Assembly: GCF_910592395.1 (NCBI RefSeq) | Contig: NC_088321.1 | Span: forward strand, 7,690,001-7,754,000 | Origin: Lineus longissimus | Lineage: Eukaryota; Nemertea; Pilidiophora; Heteronemertea; Lineidae | Length of the DNA: 64,000 nt | Direction of reading: 5' to 3' | Shown: piece after piece, positions 34,801 to 46,745 of the stretch | Layout: every line of letters starts with the position of its first letter | Numbering within the stretch: the stretch's first letter is position 1 | Made by a program: the position numbers and the translations under genes | The notes under the pieces: generated by a model | What the model saw: only the letters and a program-made list of their open reading frames with translations | Told to the model about the DNA's origin: nothing | Databases searched by the model: none

Positions 34801-36100
34801 GAAATATTCAGAATCTGACTGAACTATCACGCTATTCCGTTTTTGATCTCGACTGGACCCGATTGACCCCACCCCACGCAATAATAAGCCGCCCAATCCT
34901 TTAAAGCGTACAACGTTTGCAGATTTAGGCGAACTCAGTGATTGCCTTATGATATTGCTTGTACTTTGTAGTGAGTCACTCTGTTCATCCATATGGTAAC
35001 AGACCTTCATGAATAAGTTTTCTGCTATGACATTTCGGATTATGTCAGGGGATTCTTATGCTTGTGATTTGTTGTTTAAGTGTCCACAACGTCCCATTTT
35101 TCGAAACAATTACCGGAAAAAAACATGATGACAAAAAAAATATGATGACAACCTATAAAGATGTGTCGGCGGAGGCACTGTGGTCCATTTATGCAGACCA
35201 TGGCTTTAATTGTGTTTCTCCAATACCTAGCAAAATGTACATAACGTTGGTCAATGCCGAAACTCTCTTTCTCTCAAAACCATCGTTATATGCTAATGTT
35301 GTATTGCAACACATACGCAACCACCAGGAAGCTGGTTGCATGCGAGGTAGACTTTGCTAGACATTTTATTTTGGTTCAACAATATGCCTAAGACAACTCT
35401 GATTGTCCGCATATAAAAAATTTGCATGAAAAGTTAGAAGAGTTATGGCTTAAAATGCTACTGATATAATGAAGAATGTTTTCATTTCATTTATCAAAAA
35501 CAAAGAGTTGTCTCTGATTTATGTCATTCTTGGCATATGCATATTGGCTGACCATTTTGTCATTTCGATCCAGGGATAAGTTTTATTTTGGTTCCATATG
35601 ATGAATGGGGGCATTTTACAAACTTTAATGAAGTAATCAAGGTAGAAAAAAGGGATTGTTTTCTGGTGAATAATTATGTTTTGTTAATTAAAACTAAAAT
35701 TTCAAAGAATTACTGAACAAAAGCTCATTTTTTACAGTAATTTGCTCCAGAGACATATACAAGAAGTAATATGTCAAGTTGTGGCATATTGGCATCAATC
35801 GCTTTTTGCATTGATAACCTTTCAAAGTGACTCAAGATCAGTAAGGCCAGTGTGACATTCAAGTGGTTGCTCCCCATTTGTCATTGTTTCCAAACAATAC
35901 ATGACTTTTCAAGAGGGAACATAGCAAAACGTGTCGATCCATCAGCGCTCCGAGACAATCATGGGAAAGATTCAAAACGGAAAGACTCAAAACATTTCAC
36001 CGATGCCTACTGGTTCTAATTTAGGATGGCGGGGAGTTGAGAAGCACTGAGAATAGGTTGCACCTCTAGCTTTAAGACACTGAGGCAAAGTATCCAAGTT
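31822..36100. other. Anonymous region
   Basis: No gene or repeat can be supported in this stretch. Short frames (for example 33038-33408 minus, 35058-35360 plus) show no domains. A GGTGGT-rich stretch at about 34273-34290 is low-complexity. Confidence 0.5.
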
Positions 36101-36106
36101 ATTCTT

Positions 36107-36655
36107 TTAAAGGAATCGGCGACTTTTTACTGTAGTATGTGTGTTCTTCTTCTGGTTCATCAGCACACTATATATGAACGTTTGATGATTTTCCAATTTT
36201 GTTTCAACTTTTAGATCGTAGAAAAACGTGTTATTCGTCATTTTTAGTACGCACAAGACCTTGTGCGAAAGACCTTTCCCGCCAAGTGAGTGCGCGCCGA
36301 GATCTGAGTTCACGTCACCCCGCTATATGATGCAACGTCATTCCATTATCGTCGCAGTGGCGGGGTAATCAAGCGCCATCAGCGTGACGTCGGAAAAATC
36401 GATATCAGCACCAAGACGTCACAGGGTAGATCAATATATTATAGTGCATCGTTCCACAAAAGGATCGACACATGGAGAGCTAACTCGGGGTCAACATTGG
36501 AAACGCGTGATAATTCAGTCCGATTTTTAAAGTTTTCCTTTTTTGTGCACTTTGTTGATGGAAACTACTTGTGTTTTAAAATAGGAGGTAACTGGGCAGC
36601 CGACATCTTGGTTATATTGGTCTTGATAAAACCATTGGTCCTTCAAAGAGTCAAA
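36107..36655 (+). repeat. Dispersed repeat, copy B (no MITE)
   Basis: Matches copy A (4085-5060) along its length but lacks the 407-bp MITE: CATCGTTCCACA leads straight to the GGAGAGCTAACTCGG block. The TATA-like site is degenerate here (TATATGATG near 36325). Confidence 0.75.
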
Positions 36656-39600
36656 ACCTAAACCTGCTGATAATGGCTATAGGTTCTGAGCATTATGCCA
36701 GTAATTTCTCTCAGCATTGCCTTGGTACTAAAATACCCATGTCGAGGACTTCAAAAGAGCATGTCCCATTTACAATAAAATTATATTTGTCGGCAAAAAA
36801 GGCGCTTCCTCCACATCGTTCTTGCGGCGACACGTCGTGCAGCATATCCTCTATACTTTTGGGTAAATTTTCCTGTTGTTAACCATCTTGTCTCCTGCTT
36901 TCACACGACAAATCAGCAATAGTCAAAGCTCATCAATGAGTCTTAAGTTTTCTTTATCAGGGTCGCATGTATCTATACGTTGTGGGGTCTCGGCTCTTTT
37001 TACCTGGTTAGGTCGTGGTGTTTTAACCAGAGATATAGTTTTGTACCTACTGGGGGCTTTACTTTTACCTGAGCTCTAAGTATTTACCTGTTAAGATCTT
37101 ATTTTTTTTAGGTATCATAAGGTCCCTAAATCTTCACACACCTTGTTTAGAACACCCGGCCACGTCTACACAATATTATGTCATACATCGTAAACCGTAA
37201 GATCCGATGATCACATTCATATCCCGTGACAACTGTTCCCACAATTTGATGCTCAATATCATATGACTTGTGTGATATCAAATATTGCGCTGTTGTCAAC
37301 CAGGTAATTTGACGCCAGTAACATGGCGGCACGTCTTGCAAAATCGTCGTCACCGACGGGAAAATTGGCCGTGTTTGGAGAAAGAAGATGGATAAGTCAA
37401 GCAATATTTCAAGGATGTTGCGAACATGTGTGGTTAATTATCTGAGGCCTTGGTTCGAGGTTGGGACAGCCACATCGTAAGTTAGATGGCCCGCAACTGC
37501 TTGTCACGATCCACATTTTTTAAAGGAATAAATCGCTGCTGAATTCTATCAAAAATATCAGACCAATCAACCACTTTAGCTAATCTGTTCTCTTGATCCC
37601 GCTCATTCACCATTTAGCAGATCACCTGACGATAGATTTTGCCTACTTCACAAAATGAGAGTCTTTATGAAAAGGACTTCATGACTTGATTTTATTTTTT
37701 GGTTATAGCCACGCGTATCGTCCATCCTGAGATTCGGCTTTTTTACTCCTATGTCGTATACAAAACCCTGAGAAAAAGGGAAGGGTGGTTGTTCCGCTTA
37801 CTTTACACACCTTGTGTTGTTTCTGTTCAGATTTGCGATATATTACAATTAAACAGGTCTTAATAAAATCTAAGCTACAACGATTTTATGTTGCTAGACA
37901 TTCTGTTGTAGTGTTTTTGTGTCTATATTACGAAATAAAATAAACTTGCAGCGGGCAACGCGCGATTCAGCAAAGAGACTTCGAAAATTTAAGCTTAAAA
38001 GCGGCTTCGCACGACTAGCGATTCAGCCTACTATTTACTATTTCCCAGGAGGTAAAAATGTACCTTCTTATTTTCTGTTCAAAAGTGTGGCCCAGATCAG
38101 TTACTCTATGGTCTATTAAAGGATGAACTTGTCGACAATATGGCCCACCCAAAATTGGCTAACACTCAAACTCACGTATGATGTGATGATGAATCAATAG
38201 CTTTGATAATGATTTTGCCGCGGGATTGTGTTGCTCGTGCGAATTTGCTTTTAATAAAGAGCGACGCTTTGATTGGGCACTTTTTTTCTACCGCTACAAT
38301 CCGTCTGAAGGGTATGGATTTCACCAGGCGTTTGAAATATCGAGGGGCGGGGTATATTGAAAACAACTGGTGCTTGGATGCGTATCATCCTGTGAGGCAC
38401 CTTCAATCGTCCTGACTTGATCTGGAGGTTCTGTTATGATTTCAACAGGTCAGACAGTCTTTTTTGATGGATGAGCATCCTAAAATTCCAAAATTTCCAC
38501 GCAAAGATGGTTCTGTCAAGGATGATGTATAATCATATACCAAAGACGGGACACGGGCACTTAAGGCTTAGGCCCACAACAACTTTCAATATATTCATTC
38601 CCCTCATAAATGCTGTTGGCCTTCTGTGAAAATCCTGATCTCGGCTTGTCCCTGGAAGGACTGTCCCATACCCTGTTATTTTGGTGATAGATAAAGGGTT
38701 TAGTTCAATAGAGACTACAGACCTTCAAAACCACAGAGATTGAGCGTGCATGATACAATTCCCTTTTATTTGTGATACCTCAGGACGGTTGGAGGTCATT
38801 CATGCTTTGCCGGCCATCTGGTAATAAAGACTTAGTACAAGTGATAAGTGAGGAAGTGAGCGAATACGCAAAGCTCCCGAACTCATCAAGCCAATGAGTT
38901 GACGGGAGGTCGTGGTTGCCATCCATCGTGAAAGTAGTTACGGGTAAGTTAACATCATGTCGTCATATGAGCACGTCACTGACGCGTTATAATATCCTGG
39001 TAATTTACTGTTGGTGCATGACCTTGATATTACTCGCCTAAAACAATTATCATCGTCATTGGAATGTTATACATGTCAGTGACGGTTGATCGTGATGGAA
39101 TTGAACCATAAAAACGATGGACCTACGAGAGCAGACGAAATTAGCTGTGCCAAGAATTTAGGAAAGTTTAGTCTATTCTAGAAAGCAGTCATTGAAGAAT
39201 ACAGGAGTAATCATGACCAAAGAATGATCGGAAGCACTACTGTGAACTAAGCAGAAAATATTACTCTGAACGATTTGAGGTCGAGCGGCATTTTGAAATA
39301 AAGCACGCATCCCAAAAAAGTACTTCGTGATTTTATGCGGAGCACAGGTCGCAAGCAAGGCAAGTACACTTTGTTGCACACAATGACAAGAATATGTACG
39401 CAAATACCCCACAATTGTAGTGTTTGTAGAGGTATGGACTATCATACTGGTTTAATCACTCGACCCAAGATATTGCCATGTTCGGTATGAAGTGAAACTA
39501 TCAACCTTGATCAGAAACGAGATGAAGCCGAAAGAGGATACATGCTATCCGAAATTAGGCAATCAGGCTGCATTGGGAATCTCTGAATGAAAAAGTGAAA

Positions 39601-40490
39601 GCGTCCTGACAGGCTGATTAGTGCAGATCCCTTAATATGCAGTTCGAAGATTTGAAGGGGGCATAGAAGAGAGGCCACTATGGCACGACATTGGCGCCAA
39701 TTAATACACTCACCAGAACTAGAATTCGGCACAAAGGTTAAGAAACTTGATGGAACACAACCATCGAATGAACAGGTGCTGTAAGTACTTGTGTTCATTA
39801 AGAGCCAGTTTTTATAAGAATCAGGCGGATTTCTATTAGAGGGTGATATTATAACCGTCTAATATTTGCCTGAAATTTTTGTTGGTGAAAGGCCTATGGG
39901 CAGATAGGAAAATCCTGAACTTCTAGGTCCCGAAAACGAACATGCTTTTTTCTAGTGTCTCTTGGCATGGTCACTGTCTCTTGGCATGGTCACTGTTTTG
40001 ACACCTGATTCAGGAGATGTTAATCGTAACGAAGCGTTTTCTGTTAGGGTTCGTCTCTCTGTATGAAGCGCTCAGGATACGTATCTTCATATCCCAAGAT
40101 ATTTTGTTGAGCGCTTGTTAACGATGCTTCACTACATGAATGTATGCGCCTGCTAATATCTCGGCCGCGGAGATATGTCGTTAGCTCTTAAACCGTCTCG
40201 CCATATCTCGTCATTATTTTTATTGACTGCATGGTGGGCCACTGGGCGATGCGTGGTCCTCCCATCATTCGGGTCCGTATTTTTTGTCATATTTTTGTCA
40301 TGGGACTGGGGCATGATCTCTGGGAGTGGTTGAGACATCAAGACAAAGTCATTAATATTCAGGACAAACACGTTTCTCGGTCGGCTATGCCTGAGGTCAG
40401 TCCCCCCCCCCCCACCCCATCTAGTAAATACGGCCCTGTTTTCAACCTGGAATATGAAATTACCCCTGCCCCTGCCCCTGTCCCTGCCCC
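36656..40490. other. Anonymous region
   Basis: No supportable gene. Minor features are a 19-bp tandem duplication (GTCTCTTGGCATGGTCACT) at about 39957-39994, a C12-type tract at about 40400-40412 and CCCTGCC repeats at about 40464-40490. Confidence 0.5.
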
Positions 40491-40679
40491 ACTCTAGTCT
40501 CGCGAGATCCATATCAAGCGAGGGTAGGAAACGTTACGTAGCGTCGTTGAGCTGATTAACCCTGCCCCTGCCCCTGCCCAGTGTGTTGCAGACACTGTTG
40601 GCCTGACGCTGCCGGCCACGCCCAATTGTTTAGTGGCGGCAATGATCAAATATTATCCTGTAAAAGATGGAACGCTCCG
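40491..40679. other. Left flank of the YR element
   Basis: Contains the palindrome TCTCGCGAGA at 40498-40507, a motif known from animal promoters, and more CCCTGCC repeats (40561-40580). The same palindrome within a shared 17-mer recurs at 63100-63109. Confidence 0.4.
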
Positions 40680-40743
40680 CTTTTCCTAAGTGAATTCCAG
40701 GTGGCGCTGACGACAGCCAAGCAGTCCTTTGCTGGAAAGCAAG
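40680..40743 (+). repeat. Split direct repeat A1 (element 5' end)
   Basis: 64 bp starting CTTTTCCTAAGTGAATTCCA, identical to 61931-61994. The identity stops at CAAG. The left neighbour (GGAACGCTCCG) is not shared, so the element boundary lies here. Confidence 0.85.
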
Positions 40744-41123
40744 TCAAGGACCTGGCTTTGCCAGGCAGCTGTTTCTCCCGAGAAATTGCTGCCTAGCAGG
40801 CACTTGGTGTGCCTTTCTATGGTATAGGCAGTCGAGGCGACTGTCAGGGTCGATCTTGGTGATCACCTTTTTTGGCTTACGGGTCTTGGTGGCCCGTCCC
40901 TGGGGGGGATCTTGGTGATCCCTATGGCCGCTTTCTGGGAGCTGGCCATTTTGAACTTGGCGGCATGTTAGTCGAGAAGCCGCTTACGCTAGCCAATCAC
41001 AGTTGACAATAGGGGGTCATGACCCGGGGATTGACCAATGGGGAAAGCGCGTCGCTTTGACAACGAGGCTGCGCGCCATTCCAGAGATTTTGGGTGGAGT
41101 CATCACGCAATATCATAGGCATC
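40744..41123 (+). promoter_or_regulatory. 5' UTR and probable promoter of the YR element
   Basis: Non-coding leader between A1 and the gag start. It has CCAAT boxes at about 41013 (AGCCAATCAC) and 41032 (GACCAATGG), a GCCATTTTGAAC site resembling YY1 motifs near 40945, and repeats of GATCTTGGTGATC (about 40854 and 40908). No TATA box is seen, so initiation would be TATA-less. Confidence 0.4.
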
Positions 41124-44100
41124 ATGGCGGCAAACGGTGGAAAAGCGTCCACTAAACCAAAATTCTGGGTTAACCCGGACCGGCCTCTGAAAGGGAAGGA
41201 CCTTCTCCCCCTTGTTATGCAGTTGCAGGCAGGACAGAACGACGAATTGAAAGAAAAAACCCAAGCAAACCAGGGCGAACTCGCCTCGTTCAAGGAAGGC
41301 CATTTGCTCCAATCATATTCGACTGAGGAGCTGGGGTCAGAATTCAAAAAACTCACGGGCTATGACATACAGGTGAGCTAGTTTCCCCCACTAAGTTCAT
41401 GAGCTGTCAAGCATAGATCACTGGGGTTTATTACCGTTTATACGGTGCCTGGAGGACTAGGCCTACCGCCTCACTAGTTTGTAGATCGCTTCGTGGCGAA
41501 ATGCACATGGCCATGATCCTGATCGATGCACTGCAGGCATGCACGTGCGCACTGTACTGTAGGCCATTTGTATACCCACCATGTATCATTCACCCATTGC
41601 ATTACTCACACCATGGCAGAGGGGGCATGACACAGAACGACCTGATGGTAGGCCTAGGCCTATTCAATTCAATGTCCGGATTCATGGTTGCTTATTGGTC
41701 ACCAACCAAGACTAGACACCATGGGCATGACATTGCTACAGTCAGTCAGTCGGAGACCAAGTTGGACAGTAAATCCCAAGCTGGGACTGGGGCTAATTGT
41801 TGGGGAAAGCGCTGACTTCACCCTTAACCCCGGCACTGGGCTTTGCCTTCGGATTCAACTGAGGTTTGAATCTCAAAATGTTGTACTCGCATGCTCAGCC
41901 AGTATTCTGCCCCTGCACTGAGCAGCATTGGCCGGTGTATACATGCAGTTTCCCTGACTGTTGGGTACGTCTTGTAGGGGTACAGAACATCGTCATCAGG
42001 GCATACCCTGATTACAGGCATTAGACTGGATGATTGATTTTCGTGCACGTGGTGGTGAAGTGAGGTCGTTCAGAGGCAAGCATTCTATTTCAAACGTCTT
42101 AGGATCTGGTACCGTTTCGGAGCTGTACAACTGCAGATAGCTGGATAACACTGTTCTCATTTTTTCAGACCATACTTGGTATGTCACACCTACCGGATGA
42201 TTTATGGTGCCGCCAGTTGGTATGTCACTCAGCTATCCGCCTGTCAAATGGTTCCCAGAAGGTGACACAGCCACCGGCTGCTGTTGGGTCTGCCCCAAGT
42301 ACCAGTACTGCTGCAGCTGGTTCAGATACCCAGAAGTATTAGGGTAGCAGGAAGGGTTGGGCGTTTGTGGTTTCTGAGTCTGAGGGGGTTGGTGTCTGTT
42401 GACTGTGCTTTAAGAGAGACTAGGCATGGCGCCAGTCTCTCTTAAAGCACAGTCAACAGGCATTTGGTCTCAGTATTTGGGTTTTGATTGCCATGACTGT
42501 ACCCCTGTAAAAGTCAGAGGAGGAGAAGTTTGGAATGATGAAAGCATTGAAGAAGAAGAAATGTTATTATATATTGAGGAAAGCAAAATTTATTATGAGA
42601 CTAGAAGGCAGTGTCCTGACTTGATTATTTTGAAAATGGCAGTCTGAACACATTAAAAGGTGGAACATGGCATTTTATCGACTTTGAAGTGTTCCGCAGT
42701 TAAAGGGAGACTATAGGCAGCAGCTAGGTAGGCAAGATAAAGTCATACAAATTTGCCAATAGGGGTCAGTCATATCTCTAGGCATGGCGCCAGTCTCTCT
42801 TAAAGCACAGTCAACAGGCATTTGGTCTTAGTATTTGGGTACAGTATCAAGGCAGAATCAAGGCAGCTCAGAGAGCAATGATTGAACGATGCTGTGGACA
42901 AGTCCAAGGATACTGCATCAGTCACGAACAACTTCTCATCAGAAAGCGTCACCACCAGCATATTCAATGTTCAGTTCCAACCTGTACCAGTCCAATGCAC
43001 GCCTGTCATGGTCAGCAGTGGTCAGCTTAGCGCGATATGGAACATTCTTCCGAAACTCAAGCGAGGGAAGTCTGCTCATTAGCCTATCTCGCGCACTGCT
43101 CCTTCTTGTCAAACATCGTAGTGAAATCGTGGTACAGTGGGGCGTCCTCGAGGATTGCAGCTGGTCGGACAGACGTGAGGTGGAATGTGGGCGGCTGCAC
43201 TTCTTCGTTGATGTGCGATGGCAGATAGCACAGTTGTTGCGTTGCATGACAGCTGAAAGTGAATGTGATATCATAGAACTGAGGCGTTTGCAATGAGACT
43301 ATAGGTGAAGTAGAAGCAAGGAGTGAAATGGGCCATCTTCCAGTGACTAATATACAGAGTAAGGGCACTGGGTGTTGTTAGATTCAGCATTGAATGTATT
43401 CCTCGTACAAGCGTGAATAGTGTGGACATACAGTGAGAGGTGAGAGACCCCTATTGACTACTTCTTGTTACTTTATCTTGGATATTATATTAGTATTGAA
43501 CTTCTAGCCATGGATTATGAAGAAATTGAAGTTGTAGGCATGGAATATGAAAAATTATTCAACGTTGAAAGACATTATTCCATGAGGCTTTGCCGTGATC
43601 GCAAAGGACGCGACGCGATTGGTTCACATGCTAATGAGGTATGATAATGATAATTACCTCTATAATGCTACTTGGATAGCGACTGTGTCGTTGATTGCAA
43701 CAGTGGTCTATGTCAATGTGTGCCTGTAATGTCAATGAAGTATGATGAGGTGATGACGATAGTGCAATTGACTAGGTGGCGCATTTTAGAATCAGCAGTG
43801 AGCACTGTGTGTAACATGGTGGAGGCAGCGGAGATAATAACTGTGTCGAAAGTATTGTTATAGGGCCTTCCCTAGGCCCATGGGGTTAAATTTACAATCC
43901 ACGATTGAAAAGACGTAGTTTGATCGCATTCAACTATAAATCCATTGAACAGTTGTGTTCCTTGGCTTTAGTCAACCGATGACCTTTTGTTGGGCCATGA
44001 TCGGGGATTGTAAACTGTAAATGTATTATGGACTGGGAGACGGGGGAAACACAAGTGAAATAGACCAAAACAAGTGATTTTGGGGCTTTGGTTTAGACGC

Positions 44101-46332
44101 ATGTCCCACATGCGCCATGCGGGATTATGCGGGATTATACGGTTCATGTGAACTTGTTGACATCTACATGATCTAGTGCCGTTATTGGTCATGGTACATG
44201 GTAGGCCTAATCATCATGGCAATATGTTTCAGGAAAAGCTCGGAGTAAAATGAACTGCCGATGAATAATGATGTTGTTCATGTTTACCATGTTTACTATA
44301 CATAGCCATAGGGTATGCACTGGCCAGTGCACTTTCTGCACGTCGTCATGATGGTCATGTACGTGATACCTTGCATATTTTGTTTTTTGAATGCGCATGC
44401 TTTTTGGGCAAAATCACTTGTACCAACACTAATGAATAATGTCTTCTTATCCCTATGACTCCATACACAGTGAGGGCATTGTCCCATTCTCATCAAATGG
44501 TAACTTATTGTACCGTATTAGGGTGGAAGTTGGGGAGCAGATACCTACCGCTGCACGCCTGTCATAATCAGCAGTGATGAGCTTAGCGCGATATGGAACA
44601 TTCTTCAGAAACTCAAGCGAGGGAAGTCTGCTCATTAGCATATCTCGCGCACTGCTCCTTATTGTCAAACATCGTAGTGAAATCGTAATGGGAAACGTCT
44701 GGCTTTGCGCCAGACGTTGAGACTAATAAGTGAAGAACTAGTAGGTAAAGAACTTCTACTTGCGCGAGACTGCTCTGATAAAATTATCATTGCAGAGACT
44801 ACGGTGACGTACACATATATTTTTTACAATCAAAAATGCCCTCAAAAGACGACATGGAATGATTATTTTATTGATATTTCCTACTATATACCTTCCAATT
44901 ATCACTTTATACAAATAGATCGGCGTTAGGTCGCATGCTTTTCTTTCCTGGTGACACTATAAAGCAAAATAGTTGCAACCCCGTAAATGCGCTATAAGTC
45001 CAATAATAAGTGACGGTGACCCGTTATAAATGTTTCGCCAGCTTCGCTTTTTTGCCGCTACGCGGCGCGTTGGGCCCTTGCGTCCAGGACGATGCCAATA
45101 GCAGAAAGAGGGTGAGTTGGTAACAACTTTCAGAGTTATATTAGGCTCAAGGTCGGATCCAGGATTGGTGCAAAGCGGGGTTCCCTGACAAGTGTTGACT
45201 TGCGTCTCAAAGCGATAAAAGCTTGAAGTTGTAATTTCTCATATATGGTGGTGCATGCCTGGGAGGTACCACGTCTTATCTCTGTCAGACGTAATGAGCT
45301 GTGGAGGCCACATTGGTGAAAATTTTGGCACATACTAAAAGACTGACTCCCACGGAGTGAACGTGCGGATAAGGAAGAGGATGAGGTGTGGGCGCAAGGC
45401 TGTTACTAGGTAATGAGGGAGTATGTTTTCCAATGTGCAGGTTTCTCAGTAAAATATCATAACCCATCCGGCAAACCTTGGACGTGTTTTCCTGAGCCTG
45501 TCCCCATGCGCATGTACGGTCGGAAAATCAACTTCGGTGGGAGAAGACTCCATCGAGGGCACACCTCATTTATCAAGTAGTGGGCACAACTTTGTGGGTA
45601 GCCTGTAGCAAATAATGTAACGAAAGCTGGCGGGGGGGGGGGTCCTTAACGTTATTTGATCCCTGCATAAGCATAATTTTTCGATTACAGGTTGCACCCA
45701 TCGATGATGAAAGTGAGACTGAGAGCACGAGACTAGCCTCGTTGGAAGCAAAAATTAGGAAAATCCAGGAGTCATCGGCCACTGTTTCAGCGGACACCGC
45801 TTTGGCACAGGTGCGGGCACTAGCAGGGAGAGAGTCCTCCTTCAACTCACAGATTATTGCAGCTGTCGAGGTCCTGGTGGACACTGCAACAATTCACGAC
45901 CACCCGGAAAAACAGCAGTTCAAGACGGCACTAAAGGTCATACGGGAGAAGGAGTCTCTTGGTTTTCCTCTGCAAGGCCTCGCCATTAAGCTGCTGGGCA
46001 ATGATGTTGAAAAGAAAGTGTATTCGAGCGCGGAGGCCTGGGTCAAGACACAAAAGAAGCTAAAGCCTGACACTAAGGCGAAAGACGACACCGGCCGCCA
46101 CTCATCTGGCTCTGACTTAGCAGCCATCTTGCAACAGGTTCTGGCTCAAAATCAGACCGGCCAAGGTCAAACCTATGGGGCTTATCGCAGAGGCAGGGGG
46201 TACAGGGCCCCGCTGCCTGGCCGTGGGGGGCAGAGGCCAGGAGGGGTGCGCTTATGTTACCTATGCAAATCACCCGACCACTTAGTGCAGTCCTGCCCCA
46301 AAATAACGGAAAATTCGTCAGGGAAAAATTGA
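41124..46332 (+). CDS. Gag-like protein of the YR element (three exons)
   Basis: Exon 1 runs 41124-41372 (ATG in ATCATGGCGG; donor CAG/GTGAGC). Exon 2 starts after TTTTTTCAG at 42169, is interrupted by the repeat at 42334-45083, resumes at 45088 and ends at 45111 (donor AGG/GTGAGT). Exon 3 starts after TTACAG at 45691 and stops at 46332. Both introns are phase 0. With the insertion and one CCAG copy removed the frame is open for 359 codons. The first 83 residues are basic and polar, exon 2 is Ala/Ser/Thr/Pro-rich, and exon 3 begins with a helical region, continues into an RGG-rich stretch (about 46185-46245) and ends in a CCHC knuckle, CYLCKSPDHLVQSC (46255-46296). It would package element RNA. 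The splice sites are read by eye; the insertion in exon 2 disables this copy. Confidence 0.7.
42398..42457. other. Perfect 24-bp-stem hairpin
   Basis: GTTGACTGTGCTTTAAGAGA... pairs over 24 bp with its reverse complement around a 12-nt loop (AGGCATGGCGCC). The right half (GGCATGGCGCCAGTCTCTCT and following) recurs at 42781 and again in the other copy (58692 and 59045). Confidence 0.9.
44694..44718. other. 10-bp-stem hairpin near the repeat's 3' part
   Basis: AACGTCTGGC and GCCAGACGTT flank a TTTGC loop. The hairpin is conserved in the second copy, where the base at its left edge differs (about 60762-60786). Confidence 0.8.
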
Positions 46333-46745
46333 GATATCGGTGTGTTAGGGCTGTGTCAGAGCCAGATGAGGGCTGTCGGTGTCAGTAAAGTTTCTTCTTG
46401 AGTTTGTGGTTCTATTTGAGTGTATCTCTCTTGTTAGTTTAATTTGTCTTCTCCAGGGTGACTTGAATGGCACACTCCCCACTGCTGTGTGGCTTCTGTG
46501 GCTCCTAGTACGCATTCACTTTGTGTGGTAAATTTTAGACAGGTCTGAAATACTGTAACTAGGGGTAAAATAAGTTATTTGCTCACTAGTTCAAGTAGTG
46601 TTGGTGCTTCCTTAGGGGTTCTTTACCCTTTACTGGTTCTCTCCATCCCCCAGGGACATCTAAGTCCCAGTGGTTCGCCACGCGGGGGAGGGAGGGGGCA
46701 CCTTGCAATTGTCTGTTTAAAATTCGGATACCCTGTTCTTTTCAG
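46333..46745 (+). other. Spacer between gag and RT, ending in a splice acceptor
   Basis: Non-coding, with stops in the RT frame. It ends with a strong polypyrimidine-AG (CCCTGTTCTTTTCAG, to 46745), after which the RT frame is open at codon 1. It therefore behaves as an intron end, not as a ribosomal frameshift region. Confidence 0.55.

Larger units (their letters stand above)
42334..45083 (+). mobile_element. 2.75-kb unclassified repeat, left copy (in gag exon 2)
   Basis: Nearly identical to 58596-61151 except for a replaced middle part (43772-44265 here). It is flanked by CCAG at 42330-42333 and 45084-45087; removing the repeat and one CCAG restores gag exon 2 in frame with phase-0 junctions. 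It starts AAGTATTAGGGTAG and ends GGGCCCTTGCGT, with no terminal inverted repeat or poly-A. It carries hairpins and internal repeats. The frames at 42889-43296 (plus) and 42939-43274 (minus) are open on both strands without domains, so I do not call a gene. The superfamily is unknown. Confidence 0.8.

Noticed and set aside
42889-43296. A 135-codon gene in the 2.7-kb repeat, duplicated at 59146-59553
   Set aside because: Both strands and several frames are open over the same interval, there is no recognisable domain, and the conservation is at DNA level as expected of a recent duplicate.
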